A stretch of DNA of 19,253 nucleotides from Monoraphidium neglectum (taxonomy: Eukaryota > Chlorophyta > Chlorophyceae > Sphaeropleales > Selenastraceae), in NCBI RefSeq assembly GCF_000611645.1, contig NW_014012822.1, positions 1 to 19,253 of the forward strand, read 5' to 3'. Positions 1 to 8,901 of this stretch are shown here, one piece after another (the stretch's first letter is position 1; every line of letters begins with the position of its first letter). The notes below the pieces were generated by a model. The model worked only from the letters and a program-made list of their open reading frames with translations, was not told where the DNA came from and did no database searches. The position numbers were made by a program, and so were the translations under genes.

Positions 1-2
1 CC

Positions 3-230
3 GCCGCCCATAGGCGCCTGAGGGTCGCGGGCGGCGGCGGCCCCGGGCATGGGTGCGGGGCGGCGGCGCCTGCCAGAGGCGCGGCGCATGGTCGCGGCAG
101 GGGCAGGGGGAGGGGCGGTGCGGTGCGCCGGAAGCGTGGACGCGGCAGCAGCAGCGAAGAGCAGGCCGCATCGGAGGCAAGCAGTAGCAGCGATGGTGAT
201 GAGTGGCAGAGTCAGAGCGAGGGCGAGTAG
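3..230 (+). CDS. 3' end of an RG-rich protein with acidic Ser-rich tail (partial)
   Basis: The frame starting at base 3 is open from the window edge to a TAG at 228-230 (75 codons), so this is the C-terminal part of a gene whose body lies to the left. The visible protein first has Gly/Ala-rich sequence. A run of Arg-Gly pairs follows (HGRGRGRGRGG-like, about residues 35-46), then a basic patch VRRKRGRG, then an acidic serine tail (SSSEEQAASEASSSSDGDEW, ending SEGE). RG boxes plus a basic patch and an acidic, CK2-like tail are common in nucleolar, RNA-binding and chromatin proteins, but nothing here identifies a family. A TGTAA signal lies 256 bases after the stop, which supports this stop as the true end. 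Upstream exon borders cannot be seen, and part of the first residues could be intron. Confidence 0.55.
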   Translation, partial: AAHRRLRVAGGGGPGHGCGAAAPARGAAHGRGRGRGRGGAVRRKRGRGSSSEEQAASEASSSSDGDEWQSQSEGE

Positions 231-507
231 GGCTGGGTGGGGTGGAGGGCAGGATGGTGTGCTGATGCTGACATGATTAGTATGACATGAACTTTATCAT
301 AATGGCAACAGCATGGGGTACGTATGCTGTCGTGATTATAGTGGGACGCCATTGTACTGGTTGATACAGATCTCCTGCATTGCTTCTCCCCCGACACCTG
401 TGCTGTGTCTGTGCCATCATCCTGCACCTGCAGCTGTTGTCGTGATTCGTACCGTGATTATATCCCATTGTGCCCATCTGAGACCTGTAAATTTGCTGCC
501 TCGCATT
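231..507 (+). other. 3'UTR and poly(A) signal of the leftmost gene
   Basis: This stretch is AT-richer than its surroundings and has no convincing coding frame. TGTAA, the usual green-algal poly(A) signal, occurs at 486-490. Two partly similar segments (around 330-345 and 438-462) share the words TGTCGTGATT and GTGATTATA, suggesting a small internal duplication. Confidence 0.45.
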
Positions 508-619
508 CTATCGAGCGCTGAGTATGGGGGTACGGCACGTGCCCTGGCTGCTGTAGTCGGCAGCCGAGCAGAGTCGCTGCAAAGTGAGTGTGCACCAGGG
601 AAGGTGAGTGTGCACCTGC

Positions 620-661
<42 letters not shown>

Positions 662-789
662 GCCCGCAGCGGCTGCTGCAGAGGCACAGTGACGTCACCC
701 CCACCACCGCCCCCCCGCCCCTGAAAGGGCAAGGCAGCTGTAGACTCGGTGTCGCTGCTGTCATCAGGCTTGCCGCGTTTGGGACCCAT
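508..789 (-). CDS. poly-Gln hypothetical ORF or first exon
   Basis: On the minus strand an ATG at 789 opens a 93-codon frame that stops at 508-510. It begins MGPKRGKPDDSSDTES, then has a Gly run and 13 consecutive Gln (CTG repeat on the plus strand, 622-660). A possible splice donor (CAG followed by gtgcac) directly follows at 616, so the coding part may be only 58 codons (616-789) with later exons that I could not find. No minus-strand TGTAA signal is visible between here and the window edge. The opposite strand would read the repeat as poly-Leu, which is less natural. It is unrecognised. It could be a small gene, an alternative first exon of a gene to the left, or a chance frame around a triplet repeat. 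Confidence 0.25.
622..660. repeat. CTG/CAG triplet repeat (13 units)
   Basis: Thirteen uninterrupted CTG units on the plus strand, reading CAG (Gln) on the minus strand inside the 508-789 frame. Confidence 0.9.
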
Positions 790-1351
790 TGGCTGTGGTG
801 TGTCAGCTGATAGGGATAAGGTCAGGTCCACAACTGTGGTAGGAGCGGCGGAGGAGAGGGTGTGGGTGTGGTGTTGGCTCAGATTGGGTAAATGAGGGGT
901 GCAAGGGCTGGTACAGGGGCTATCAAGACGCACAACGCCGACACAGGGTCCTCTGCCAGGCCGGACGCGAACCACGCAAGTGGAAAACCTCGCACCTTCG
1001 CCGGCCCTGTTCATCACATTTTCAAAGGGATGGGCTCATGATCGTTGCCTGGGCGAACACCTTGCTGGGCAAGCCTCCTCAAAAGAGGCCAGTTGTTGGG
1101 CTACTTCCATGGGATTACTCCCACGATCTGGGAGTCACCGGGTGCCCCGCCGCGTTAGGAGCGCAACCGTTCGCCGCAGCTGTGCGGGGCTTATGAAACG
1201 GCATTATTCCAGCACCGTGCATTTGCGCCCTTTGCCGCTTTTTTCTGTAACCCGAGCTCAACTGCTCAAGCCCCTTCTGCCGCTCTGATCGACTCGCCGT
1301 CGCGCTCAGGTGATTTCGTGATATGAGTTCCGGTGGAACGGGTACGGGCAG
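790..1351. other. intergenic, no gene seen
   Basis: Open frames here are short and lack family resemblance or consistent splice sites. The stretch would contain the promoter of the minus-strand ORF at 508-789 if that ORF is real. TGTAA occurs on the plus strand near 1246, but no plus-strand coding region leads into it. Confidence 0.4.
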
Positions 1352-1460
1352 GGATACCCCACTCGCTTTGTGCACTCCGCTGCTTGCCGCACACTTGCTC
1401 CTTTGATCCCCGGTGAGACGGTGACGGCCGACTACGACTCCAAGGTAGTGAGGTATACTT
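1352..1460 (+). repeat. dispersed repeat, copy A (inverted relative to B and C)
   Basis: About 105 bases, from GGATACCCCACTCGCTTTG through CCGGTGAGACGGTGACGG to AGGTATACTTTTATTTTAT. By eye it matches the reverse complement of 1864-1962 and of 2003-2111 with scattered substitutions and small indels. The shared core runs TGCTTGCCGCACAC, then GGTGAGACGGTG, then CGACTCCAA. The reading frame is not conserved between copies, which argues against a coding repeat. Confidence 0.75.
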
Positions 1461-1863
1461 TTATTTTATACGATACGACGATTTTTACACATTTTAATCC
1501 AGTCGCTTGCATCAAGGACATTACAGGGAAGCTGAGGGTGACTGAGTGCCGGGTGACGCAAAGGGTCAAGTTTATTTCCTGAGGCCGGGCGCAATCGGGG
1601 GTGGACTTTGCTGCAAGGCGGTTGAACCCAAGTGCCCGCTGTCGGCCTGTAAAGCACTTGGCGTCCAACTACCACTAACGTAGTATACAGGGCGCGAGTA
1701 TGATCCAGGACAAGCGTTGACACGGTGCACCAATGCACCAGTCCAGCGTGCCAAGACAGCGTGTTGTGTGGGTACCATGGTGGCACACGACCTTTGCCTT
1801 GTCGTAGAACTACCGTACACCTGCAAACTGGGCCTGACACAAATAGAAGTATAGCTCAACTAC

Positions 1864-1962
1864 CGTACCTGGGAGTCGTAGTCGGCCGTCACCTTCTCAC
1901 ACGGGGGCGTGGAGTGGCAAGTGTGTGGCAAGCAGCAGAGTGCTCAAGGCGAGTGGGGTATC
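1864..1962 (-). repeat. dispersed repeat, copy B
   Basis: Reverse-complement match to copy A (GATACCCCACTCG, then TGCTTGCC, then GGTGACGGCCGACTACGACTC). It lies in direct orientation to copy C, with matching points offset by about 150 bases. The similarity with A seems to continue on the A/T-rich side (GAGCTATACTTCTATTTG against GAGGTATACTTTTATTTT). Confidence 0.7.
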
Positions 1963-2002
1963 TGTTATGGGGATGAAGCTGATGTGAAGCTGATGTGAAT
2001 TG

Positions 2003-2111
2003 AAGTACACCTCAACCACGTTGGAGTCGTGGTCGGCCACCACCGTCTCACCGGGATCAAAGGAACACGTGTGCGGCAAGCAGCGGGGTGCACAAAGCGA
2101 GCGGAATATCC
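2003..2111 (-). repeat. dispersed repeat, copy C
   Basis: Reverse-complement match to copy A over its full length (GCTCGCTTTGTGCACCCCGC, then CCTTTGATCCCGGTGAGACG). Copies B and C are head-to-tail and copy A is inverted about 550-650 bases away. This could be the remains of a small non-autonomous transposable element or a local duplication. Confidence 0.7.
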
Positions 2112-2239
2112 CTGACTGAATGTACATTCTGCGTGCTTGGCAGCGAACACCTTGGTTGGCTCATCACAAATCATCGACGCCGAGTTGCCAGCTTGCCACT
2201 CGCCACAGGCCCAGCATGTGGTGTGCATGGAGATCACTC

Positions 2240-4458
2240 ATGCATGTGACGGTGATAGTGCTGGTTCTCAACACGCTGGGCGGCGCCCTGTGTGCCAGGT
2301 GCGCACGCGGGCGTGTGAGGCCGGGGATGTGCAGGTAACGATCGGAGCGAGCGCCTGACACGGCCAGTTTGGCGCACAAGCAATTGTATAAAATAATCAC
2401 TGCCATGCACCGGTAGGCCCCACAACTTGCACATGGAAGCCTTCGCACATCAGCTTGGCGGTGGATGACACCCCACATATTGTCTGTAAGCTCACCGCCC
2501 ACACCCCAGCTGGTGTGCTTCTTGCCCTACAATGCATGCCGCCCCTGCTGCACGCCTCCACTTTACCCGTCTTCACACCTTATGCGTGCAATTCACGCTG
2601 ATCCGCACCGCCGTCCTCCCGTTGCTCCCACCCTCTTGACACCACCCGCAGCCCCCAAGCGACCCCCAAGCAGAAGCTGGCTGTTGTGAGTGACGCCTGC
2701 GTGCCACGCAATGTCTTGTTGCGCACCTGAAGGCGCGCACCAGCTGATTGCTTACTTTTGTTCGCGCCAGTATGGAGGCCATGCATGTAGGCATGTGCCT
2801 TGCGGCCATGCACAAATGCCCGCCTGCCCCGCGCTGTGTGTGTGGCTTGCGTGAAGCCAGCGTCATGCTGTGCAGGCATGAACCAACCCTGCTTTGATCG
2901 CACACCCCCGTACAGTGTGCGCCCGTCAAGGCTTTGATCAAGTCATGCACCTCTAAGGCCGGCCCGACCGCCCTGATGGACCAGCTATGCAGCGAGTTGC
3001 TGGCACCTGCCAACGCTACGGCCGACAGCAAGGTGCGCGCGTGCGTTCGCGCACACAAACACACGCACGCATGCACACACGCACGCAGACAGGTGTCTGT
3101 GTTCTCATATGACAGCAAACGGACGCGATCACACAGTCGTGACTTGCTTGGTTGTTTGTGGGTGAAGGCAACTTCAGCTCTTCCAGCACCACAACTGTTC
3201 AACCGTCGAGATGTTGCTCTGAATTGACTAATCACCACACTGGTTGCTCTGCACTTTGATCAACCGGCACACTTCCATTCCCCAGGACCCCACCAAGCTG
3301 CGCTATGGCTGCGGCGCGGCAACCGCTGCACAGATCAACCGAGTGTCCAGTGACCTGGCAGCCCTTGAGCCCAAGGTCACCGCCGCCGCCGCCCAGGCCA
3401 GCTCTTTGCAGGCCACCTTCGTCCAAGGAAGCAACCAGACAGCCGCGCTGCGCGCTCAGGTGGATGAGCTCAAAGCAACTATTGCGGCACTCACCGCCGC
3501 CGTACAAAAGCTGCAAGCAAACGCGGCCAACGCCACGGTCCCGGGCACCATCACTCAGCAGCTCGCAGCCCTCACAGCGGCCGACATGCGCACCGCCCAG
3601 CAGCTGGCCCTGCTGGAGGCGGCAAACCAGACTGTGGCCCGCGACATTACGGCGCTTAAGTCTGCGCCGCAGCAGTGCTTCTGCGGCCTGGAGCTCTCAG
3701 CCGTCAACACCACCCTGGCCGCCATCATAGCAGCCCAGGCGGCGGATGCCACGTCAGTGTCCCTGGCCAACGCCACAGTGGCGTCCCTGAAGGCGACAGT
3801 CACTGCAAGCGCGGCAGACATCGCTTCGGTCAACACAACCCTCACCGCCCTGGCAGCCAATGTGGCCAATGTGTCTGCCATCGACTTCAGTGTCTACGCA
3901 AAAACCGCTGACTTGGCCAACATCAACGCAGTCAGCCTAGGGGGCGTACCTGCGGCGCAGTTCCTGCGCTTGCGGGTGGTGCTGTACCGTGAATCTTTGA
4001 CAACAACCAGGAAAGGTAATCTTGGCGGCCGGCCTGGTGCGGACGCCTTGTGCAGCGCCTCCCCCAACCGGCCGACCGGGCTTGTGCAGGTGCGCGCGTT
4101 CCTATCAATATCTGCATCCGACCAGATTGCCGACTTCGTCACAAACTACGGCGTCCCCAATGGCCTGGCAATTGAGTCGCCGAGTGGCGCCGTCCTGGCC
4201 CGCAACTTCACAGGCCTGATGGGAGGCAGCATCATGATATCCTTGAGGAATGCGGGCTTGTTTACGGGGAATTCATTCTGGTGGTCTGGCAGTGGATCAA
4301 ACGGAGTAGTCGCAGCCCAAACATGCAATGGATTTACCAGTGAAGCAGTAGTAGATGTGGCACTGAACGGGTTTGCAGGCGCTACTGATGGCCAATGGTT
4401 AGCAGCGGCCGTAGGTTCTTGCGCCGCCCTCAGATTCTTCTTGTGCATTGCTTACTAG
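2240..4458 (+). CDS. secreted coiled-coil protein with endostatin/collagen-NC10-like domain
   Basis: Four exons: 2240-2298, 2652-2685, 2916-3032 and 3286-4458, giving 460 residues with all phases matching. Exon 1 is a signal peptide (MHVTVIVLVLNTLGGALCA); an in-frame ATG at 2216 would add eight residues. Residues ~20-70 are a small Cys-containing region. Residues ~71-295 are Ala/Leu/Thr-rich with heptad-like spacing, so probably coiled coil, and carry many NxT/S sequons (NQT, NAT, NTT, NVS). Residues ~296-460 match the endostatin / collagen XV-XVIII NC10 family: LGGRPGADALC, then VRAFLS, WWSGSGSNG, CNGFTSEA, and the terminal C...FFLCI pattern. That family has the C-type-lectin-like fold and binds extracellular ligands. 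There are no Gly-X-Y repeats, so it is not a collagen. It is probably an extracellular-matrix or cell-surface protein. The domain call is confident; exons 1 and 2 are inferred from the signal peptide and splice phase. Confidence 0.8.
3034..3092. repeat. alternating purine-pyrimidine (GC/CA) tract in intron 3
   Basis: Almost uninterrupted alternation of purine and pyrimidine (GTGCGCGCGTGCG, then CACACAAACACACGCACGC) starting at the 5' splice site of the third intron of the endostatin-like gene. Confidence 0.7.
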
Positions 4459-4588
4459 TCTTACTAGTCTGACAGTAATGCCATTACCAAGTCTCAGGAA
4501 GCACACAGTATTGCACTCAGTCAGGCTGCAATCAGCGAGGTATAGCCTGGATCACTCTGCACACGCCTGCGCATCTATCAGTTGGGCT

Positions 4589-5245
4589 TCATCCTGTTGC
4601 CCAACAGCACACTGGGTCGTGCTGCGCGCACGTACTTCGCGACTGATGATGATGGATGGGCCTGCTGCCTGGATCTGTTTGTGCTTCCACTGCACAACTT
4701 GCGCGGTCCCACAACTGCTGTCCCCGTTTCAGCAGAGCATACTGTGCGCCCTCAATCAATTGATGAGTCAGCACATCAAAGAACGGACTTTCGCCACGTT
4801 CTTTCACAAACTGGTGCACATACCACGTTCTTTCACAAGCTCGTGCGCATCGTCTGCGCTCCTCGTCACTTGGTAGCTTGCCGTACACGCGAATGCCCGC
4901 CGCCTCCTGCCCACCAGCAGGCGCCCGGTGCGTACGTACACAGCAGTGCACACGTGCAAAGCTCCGTGTTGTGTTCATATAGGCTTTACTTTCAACCATG
5001 ACTGGGCAAGCCGTTACCAGGAAACCGTTATGAATCAGGGGGTGCCACACACGTGGATGGCAAAAGCCGAGCAGCAAAGGCCAGTAAGCTCTTGTGGCAC
5101 AGCCGGAGTTCCCATCGCAGGGTGTGTTGACGGCGACAATGCATCTGGGCAAGAAGCGGGCAGCTTTGGGAGCGGCTGCACACGGTACGGTACCATGGTG
5201 GGCTTGCGAGTGCCTGCCGTCACTGCGGTCATGTTGACGGTGCAA
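4589..5245 (-). CDS. 218-codon antisense open frame, unrecognised
   Basis: The frame is open on the minus strand from 5245 to a stop at 4589-4591, in DNA that is less GC-rich than the neighbouring genes, so its length is somewhat unusual. Its middle has protein-like charged helices (VYGKLPSDEERRRCARACER, then VKERGESPFFDVLTHQL). No family is recognised, codon use is not strongly GC3-biased like the neighbouring genes, and it overlaps the presumed 3'UTR of the plus-strand gene. Part of it comes from a tandem repeat at 4794-4849. It is most likely a chance frame, but could be an antisense gene. Confidence 0.15.
   Translation of the reverse strand: MHRQHDRSDGRHSQAHHGTVPCAAAPKAARFLPRCIVAVNTPCDGNSGCATRAYWPLLLGFCHPRVWHPLIHNGFLVTACPVMVESKAYMNTTRSFARVHCCVRTHRAPAGGQEAAGIRVYGKLPSDEERRRCARACERTWYVHQFVKERGESPFFDVLTHQLIEGAQYALLKRGQQLWDRASCAVEAQTDPGSRPIHHHQSRSTCAQHDPVCCWATG
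4794..4849. repeat. 29-bp direct repeat, two copies
   Basis: CCACGTTCTTTCACAAACTGG (4794 on) and CCACGTTCTTTCACAAGCTCG (4823 on) followed by similar TGCACA/TGCGCA ends. Two imperfect head-to-tail copies in the presumed 3'UTR. Confidence 0.8.
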
Positions 5246-5520
5246 GTCATGACCAGGTCATGACACCGGCCAAGCACTGTACAGTAGTTGCGAGAGCATC
5301 CGCCTGGCTGCTTCGTGACAACTCGGTGATCGGTGATACCGTGGCAAAGTTGTACCAAGCAGACGGACTGATCGGGGAGTGATCGCGCCAGTTCGGTTGT
5401 AATATACCCCTCGTAGTACCATCTTCACCTCTGCTGCATTCAAGCAGGGCAGCAGCGGCGTTGCCATCGTCCGAAGTGACGCGCATGCAGTGTTGCTGCG
5501 TCCCAAAGTACAGAGCAGCA

Positions 5521-5835
5521 ATGCGCAAAGGGTCGGCGCCGGAGGTGCCCAGCGTCCCACTGCCCATGGTAGTGCTGCTCATGGCTGGCGCATTCCTGTG
5601 GGGCCACTTCGCGACCCAGCACCTGGTGCAGCAGGTGAGCAGGCACTCCAGGATTGCCCACAGAGTGAACCCAACATCAGCGATGCTGCAGCTCCTGCAT
5701 GCAGCCCCCGACCTTCCCGGCCCGCCCTGCCTTGCCCTGCGCGCAGCCGCCGCGGGCGACCCCCGCCCCCGCCCCCACGACCAAGGCCGCCGCAACCGCA
5801 CCCGAGCCCGGCGGCAGCGGCGGCGCGCATGGGGA

Positions 5836-5888
<53 letters not shown>

Positions 5889-8800
5889 TGCGCGAGATGG
5901 GCCCGCTGGGCGAGGAGTTCCTGGAGAGCTCCGGCTTGCTGCGGCTGCGGCCGCCGCTGCCGCCGGCCGAGTCCGGCAACCACTTTTACACCGTCCAGCC
6001 CTTCCAGATCCTCAGCTGGTACCCCAGGTGTGAAGCTTCCCTGGCGCGCCAGCCTGCACTCGCACCTATCACGCACGCCGCGAGGGCGGCACGCCATGCC
6101 GACGGGCGCGGAAGGCCGCGAGGAATGCCGGGGAGAACGCAGGCTTGGAGCCAGCCTGAGCTGGCAGTGCGGCCGGGGCGGACGCACGGGAGGCCCTGCC
6201 GCCAGGATGCACTGCGGGCAGACGCCCGTCCAACCAGGCAGGCAGTGTGGCCCCCTGTTTTCTGTCCTCGGGCCCGGACCCCATTGCCCTCCTCTCCACC
6301 CCGTCTGGCTAGCCACTCACCACCCAGCAACAGATAACCAACCACCGCCCGCAATGCCGCCACCCTGACCGTGACATCATCATGACGTCATCGCCTTGAT
6401 CCCCCCCAGGATTGTGGTGTACCCGAACTTCATTGACCCTGACCGCTGCGACCACATCATAGGCCTGGCGCGGCGCAAGCTGCGGCGCAGCGGCCTCGCC
6501 TGGCGGCCGGACGAGACGCCCAAAGCCAACCAGGTCCGACCCGGGCGCCGACCCTGGGGCCGTGGGCAAGGGGCAAGGGACCCGATTTGGAAGGGCGGCA
6601 GCGGGCGCAGGGGGGGCTTGCAGCCTCACAAGGCTCGCCGCCGCGTGCTGTGGAGCCGGGCGGCCTCGTGGCGCGGGCGGGCGGGCGCCGCCGGCTCACC
6701 GCCACGGCTCATAGGTCAGCTTCGCGCGGCCCTTGGGTGTGCACTGTCCCGGAATCATGGCCACCGCCTGGAATCTCAACGTCGGCTCTATCGCAGGACA
6801 CGCGCACCAGCCTGGGCACGTTCCTGGACGCATCAGAGGACCACGACGGCGTGCTGAGGTGGCGGGGGGCATGTGGCTGAGCGGTGGGGGGAGGTCTCGG
6901 CTATTGGAGTATTGAGTGTTGTTTGAGGAGGGTCCCCTGGCAAACTAACTACCAATGGAATTTCAAGAGACACCTTCACACCCAATTGTGCACATACACA
7001 CACACACACACACACACAAATCACACACACACACACAATACAAAGCGCACACACTATGCACGCGCGCACCCGTACCAGGTGGATAGAGGAGAAGATCGCC
7101 GCCGTGACTCTGCTGCCGGTCGATCACGGGGAGGTGAGGACCCGTGTGTTATTGGGTCACCGGTTTGAAGTGTACCACAATGCAATATAATGCCTGCCAC
7201 ATAGGAACAGAGCATGGCTCAAAGGGCGGGCCGCAAGGCACCACTCGCTCAGCTGTTTGACCACCGCCGTTGCAACCACATAATCGCCGCCGGCAGGCCG
7301 AAGGGCCTGCCGACCAAAGCGCGCGGCCCCCCTCAGCCTCCAGCGCGCTAAGTCCACCCTTCTGGATGCCACTGTGACGGCACCCAACTCCAGGCGTTCA
7401 ACATTCTGAAGTACGACCTCGGTGCCCACTACGACAGCCATATGGTGGGCGGATGGGGCAGGGCGGGGTGCAGGCCACACCGATCTGCCCTTGACGCCAT
7501 CTCTCCCTCCTGAGTCAAATGCCCGCGGGACGAGCTCTACAGCGGGGACGGGGCCGCCACTGCCAACACCTTGTACACAGCTGCACTGGAGCACGCGTTC
7601 AGGAAGGGCGTCCACCTGCAGAATCCAGCTGCCACAGTGTTGTGACCAAGAGGCGGCGATCGCATACCTGGTTGCACCGTCACGCACCTTGCCTCATGCA
7701 CACATTCACGCGCCTGGTCACACACTCGCGCATGGCCGCATGGCCCGCAGGACACCTTTGAGCCGAAAGACTTTGGCCCTCAGCCCAACCAGCGGGTGGC
7801 CACTGTCCTACTGTACCTCAGCGGTGAGGCTACTGGGGAGATGCTGGGGGCAGGGGCCTGAAGGGCGGACGTGTCAATGGCTGTAGGATCGGCCGGCAAG
7901 CCTGGCGTTTGGACAGCAGCACGGGTTGCCACGGAGATGCTGGTGTCGCCGCTCGCCCCCTGCTGCCGCTGCCTACGCCGATGCCGACCCCTTGGGCAGC
8001 AGACGGTCATTTGGCCCAGCGCAAGGCGGGGGGCCCCCGGTCCCTTTCTGGGCAACAACCCCACAGTGCCCCCAAGCTGCACTGCTGAAACGCTCGCTGG
8101 CTCCGCCTGCGCGCCCGCTCGCCCTGCCCGGCTCGCGGGGCGTGCAGACGTGGAGGAGGGGGGCGAGACGATATTCAAGCGGGAGGGCAGGGGCAACGCG
8201 GACAAAGTAATCACGGACTACAAGTCTTGCGACGAATGTGAGTCATGGCGCTGGGTGCGTCGCCACGGCGCAGTGACGTCAGATGTGCAAGCACCCTGCC
8301 TGCGCTCGCAGTTCGTTGGTACAGGGACGCGCCTGCTTGGCCTGGCCGCAACATAGGTGTGCTGGTGGCACTTTGCGTCCGCGGCACGAGGTCGAATCGC
8401 GCACAAGCCCGCACTGTGGCCGCCAATTCCGATCGCTCCCTGTGCCGCCTGCTGCACGCCCTGCCGTCTTCCTTGCCAACCCCTCCTAACAGCCGTTTTC
8501 AAGTACAAGCCCCGCAAGGGCGACGCGGTGCTGTTCCACAGCCTGGACCCCGACCTAAAGATCAACCCCAGGTCGCTCCACGGCGGCTGCCCCGTCATCA
8601 AGGGAGAGGTGCGCCCTGCTCAGCTTGGTGCCTGCAGCGCAGGCAGGGTGTGGCCTGTGGGGCTGGCTGGACCGGCCACCGTGCTCATATGAGACGCGTG
8701 GCAGACGCATTTGGGTCTGAGATTGTTTGAGGTGCGTGGCCCGTCGGCTGCGCCTCTGCCGGTTGTGCAGCTGAAGCTGCATGGCGGCATGCGGGAATGC

Positions 8801-8901
8801 AAGACTGACCGCCGCTTGTCACTCTCGCGCATCCGCAGAAGTGGGTGGCGACAAAGTGGTTGCACGAGAAGGTCTTCCGCGAAACGGGCTACGCCTCCTG
8901 A
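5521..8901 (+). CDS. prolyl 4-hydroxylase alpha subunit-like protein, type II membrane
   Basis: Ten exons: 5521-5634, 5747-6027, 6410-6533, 6797-6858, 7079-7133, 7394-7444, 7751-7823, 8148-8237, 8493-8608 and 8839-8901, giving 342 residues with every junction in phase. It is an Fe(II)/2-oxoglutarate dioxygenase that hydroxylates proline in secreted proteins. In plants and algae these act in the ER/Golgi on Hyp-rich glycoproteins. Residues ~15-33 form a signal anchor; residues ~39-69 are a Pro/Ala stem; residues 70-85 are 16 Gln. The catalytic domain starts near ILSWYPRIVVYPNF (~residue 125). Visible active-site elements: RTSLGTFL, iron ligands H224 and D226 (HYDSH), EEGGETIF, third ligand H313 in LHGGCPVIKG, and the 2-oxoglutarate lysine K323 ten residues later in KWVATKW. 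No key residue is missing. An in-frame ATG at 5485 would add 12 residues. Family assignment is firm; the true substrate is not shown. Confidence 0.92.
5840..5887 (+). repeat. CAG triplet repeat encoding 16 Gln
   Basis: Sixteen uninterrupted CAG codons in exon 2 of the prolyl 4-hydroxylase, between the membrane anchor and the catalytic domain. Confidence 0.92.
6991..7037. repeat. (CA)n microsatellite in prolyl 4-hydroxylase intron 4
   Basis: CA dinucleotide runs at about 6996-7018 and 7022-7037, separated by AAAT, close upstream of the acceptor at 7078. Confidence 0.9.

Larger units (their letters stand above)
4459..5402 (+). other. probable long 3'UTR of the endostatin-like gene, with TGTAA signal
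   Basis: No plus-strand gene was recognised in this ~940-base stretch. The first plus-strand TGTAA after the stop at 4458 is at 5398-5402, only about 120 bases before the start of the prolyl 4-hydroxylase. Long 3'UTRs are common in these algae. A 218-codon open frame lies on the minus strand (listed separately). Confidence 0.4.

Noticed and set aside
313..810. Plus-strand poly-Leu frame over the CTG repeat
   Set aside because: It reads through the 3'UTR of the leftmost gene and a triplet repeat; nothing else in it looks like protein.
1352..1460. Coding exon (GETVTADYDSKVV-like peptide) shared by the three repeat copies
   Set aside because: Indels between copies shift the frame, so the peptide is not conserved; the DNA is what repeats.
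2573..3238. 221-codon minus-strand frame
   Set aside because: It lies antisense to exons 2-3 and introns of the endostatin-like gene and is largely made of repeat-derived Cys/His/Arg sequence.
2240..4458. Collagen or pherophorin gene
   Set aside because: There are no Gly-X-Y repeats and no Pro/Hyp-rich rod; only the C-terminal endostatin-like domain relates to collagens.
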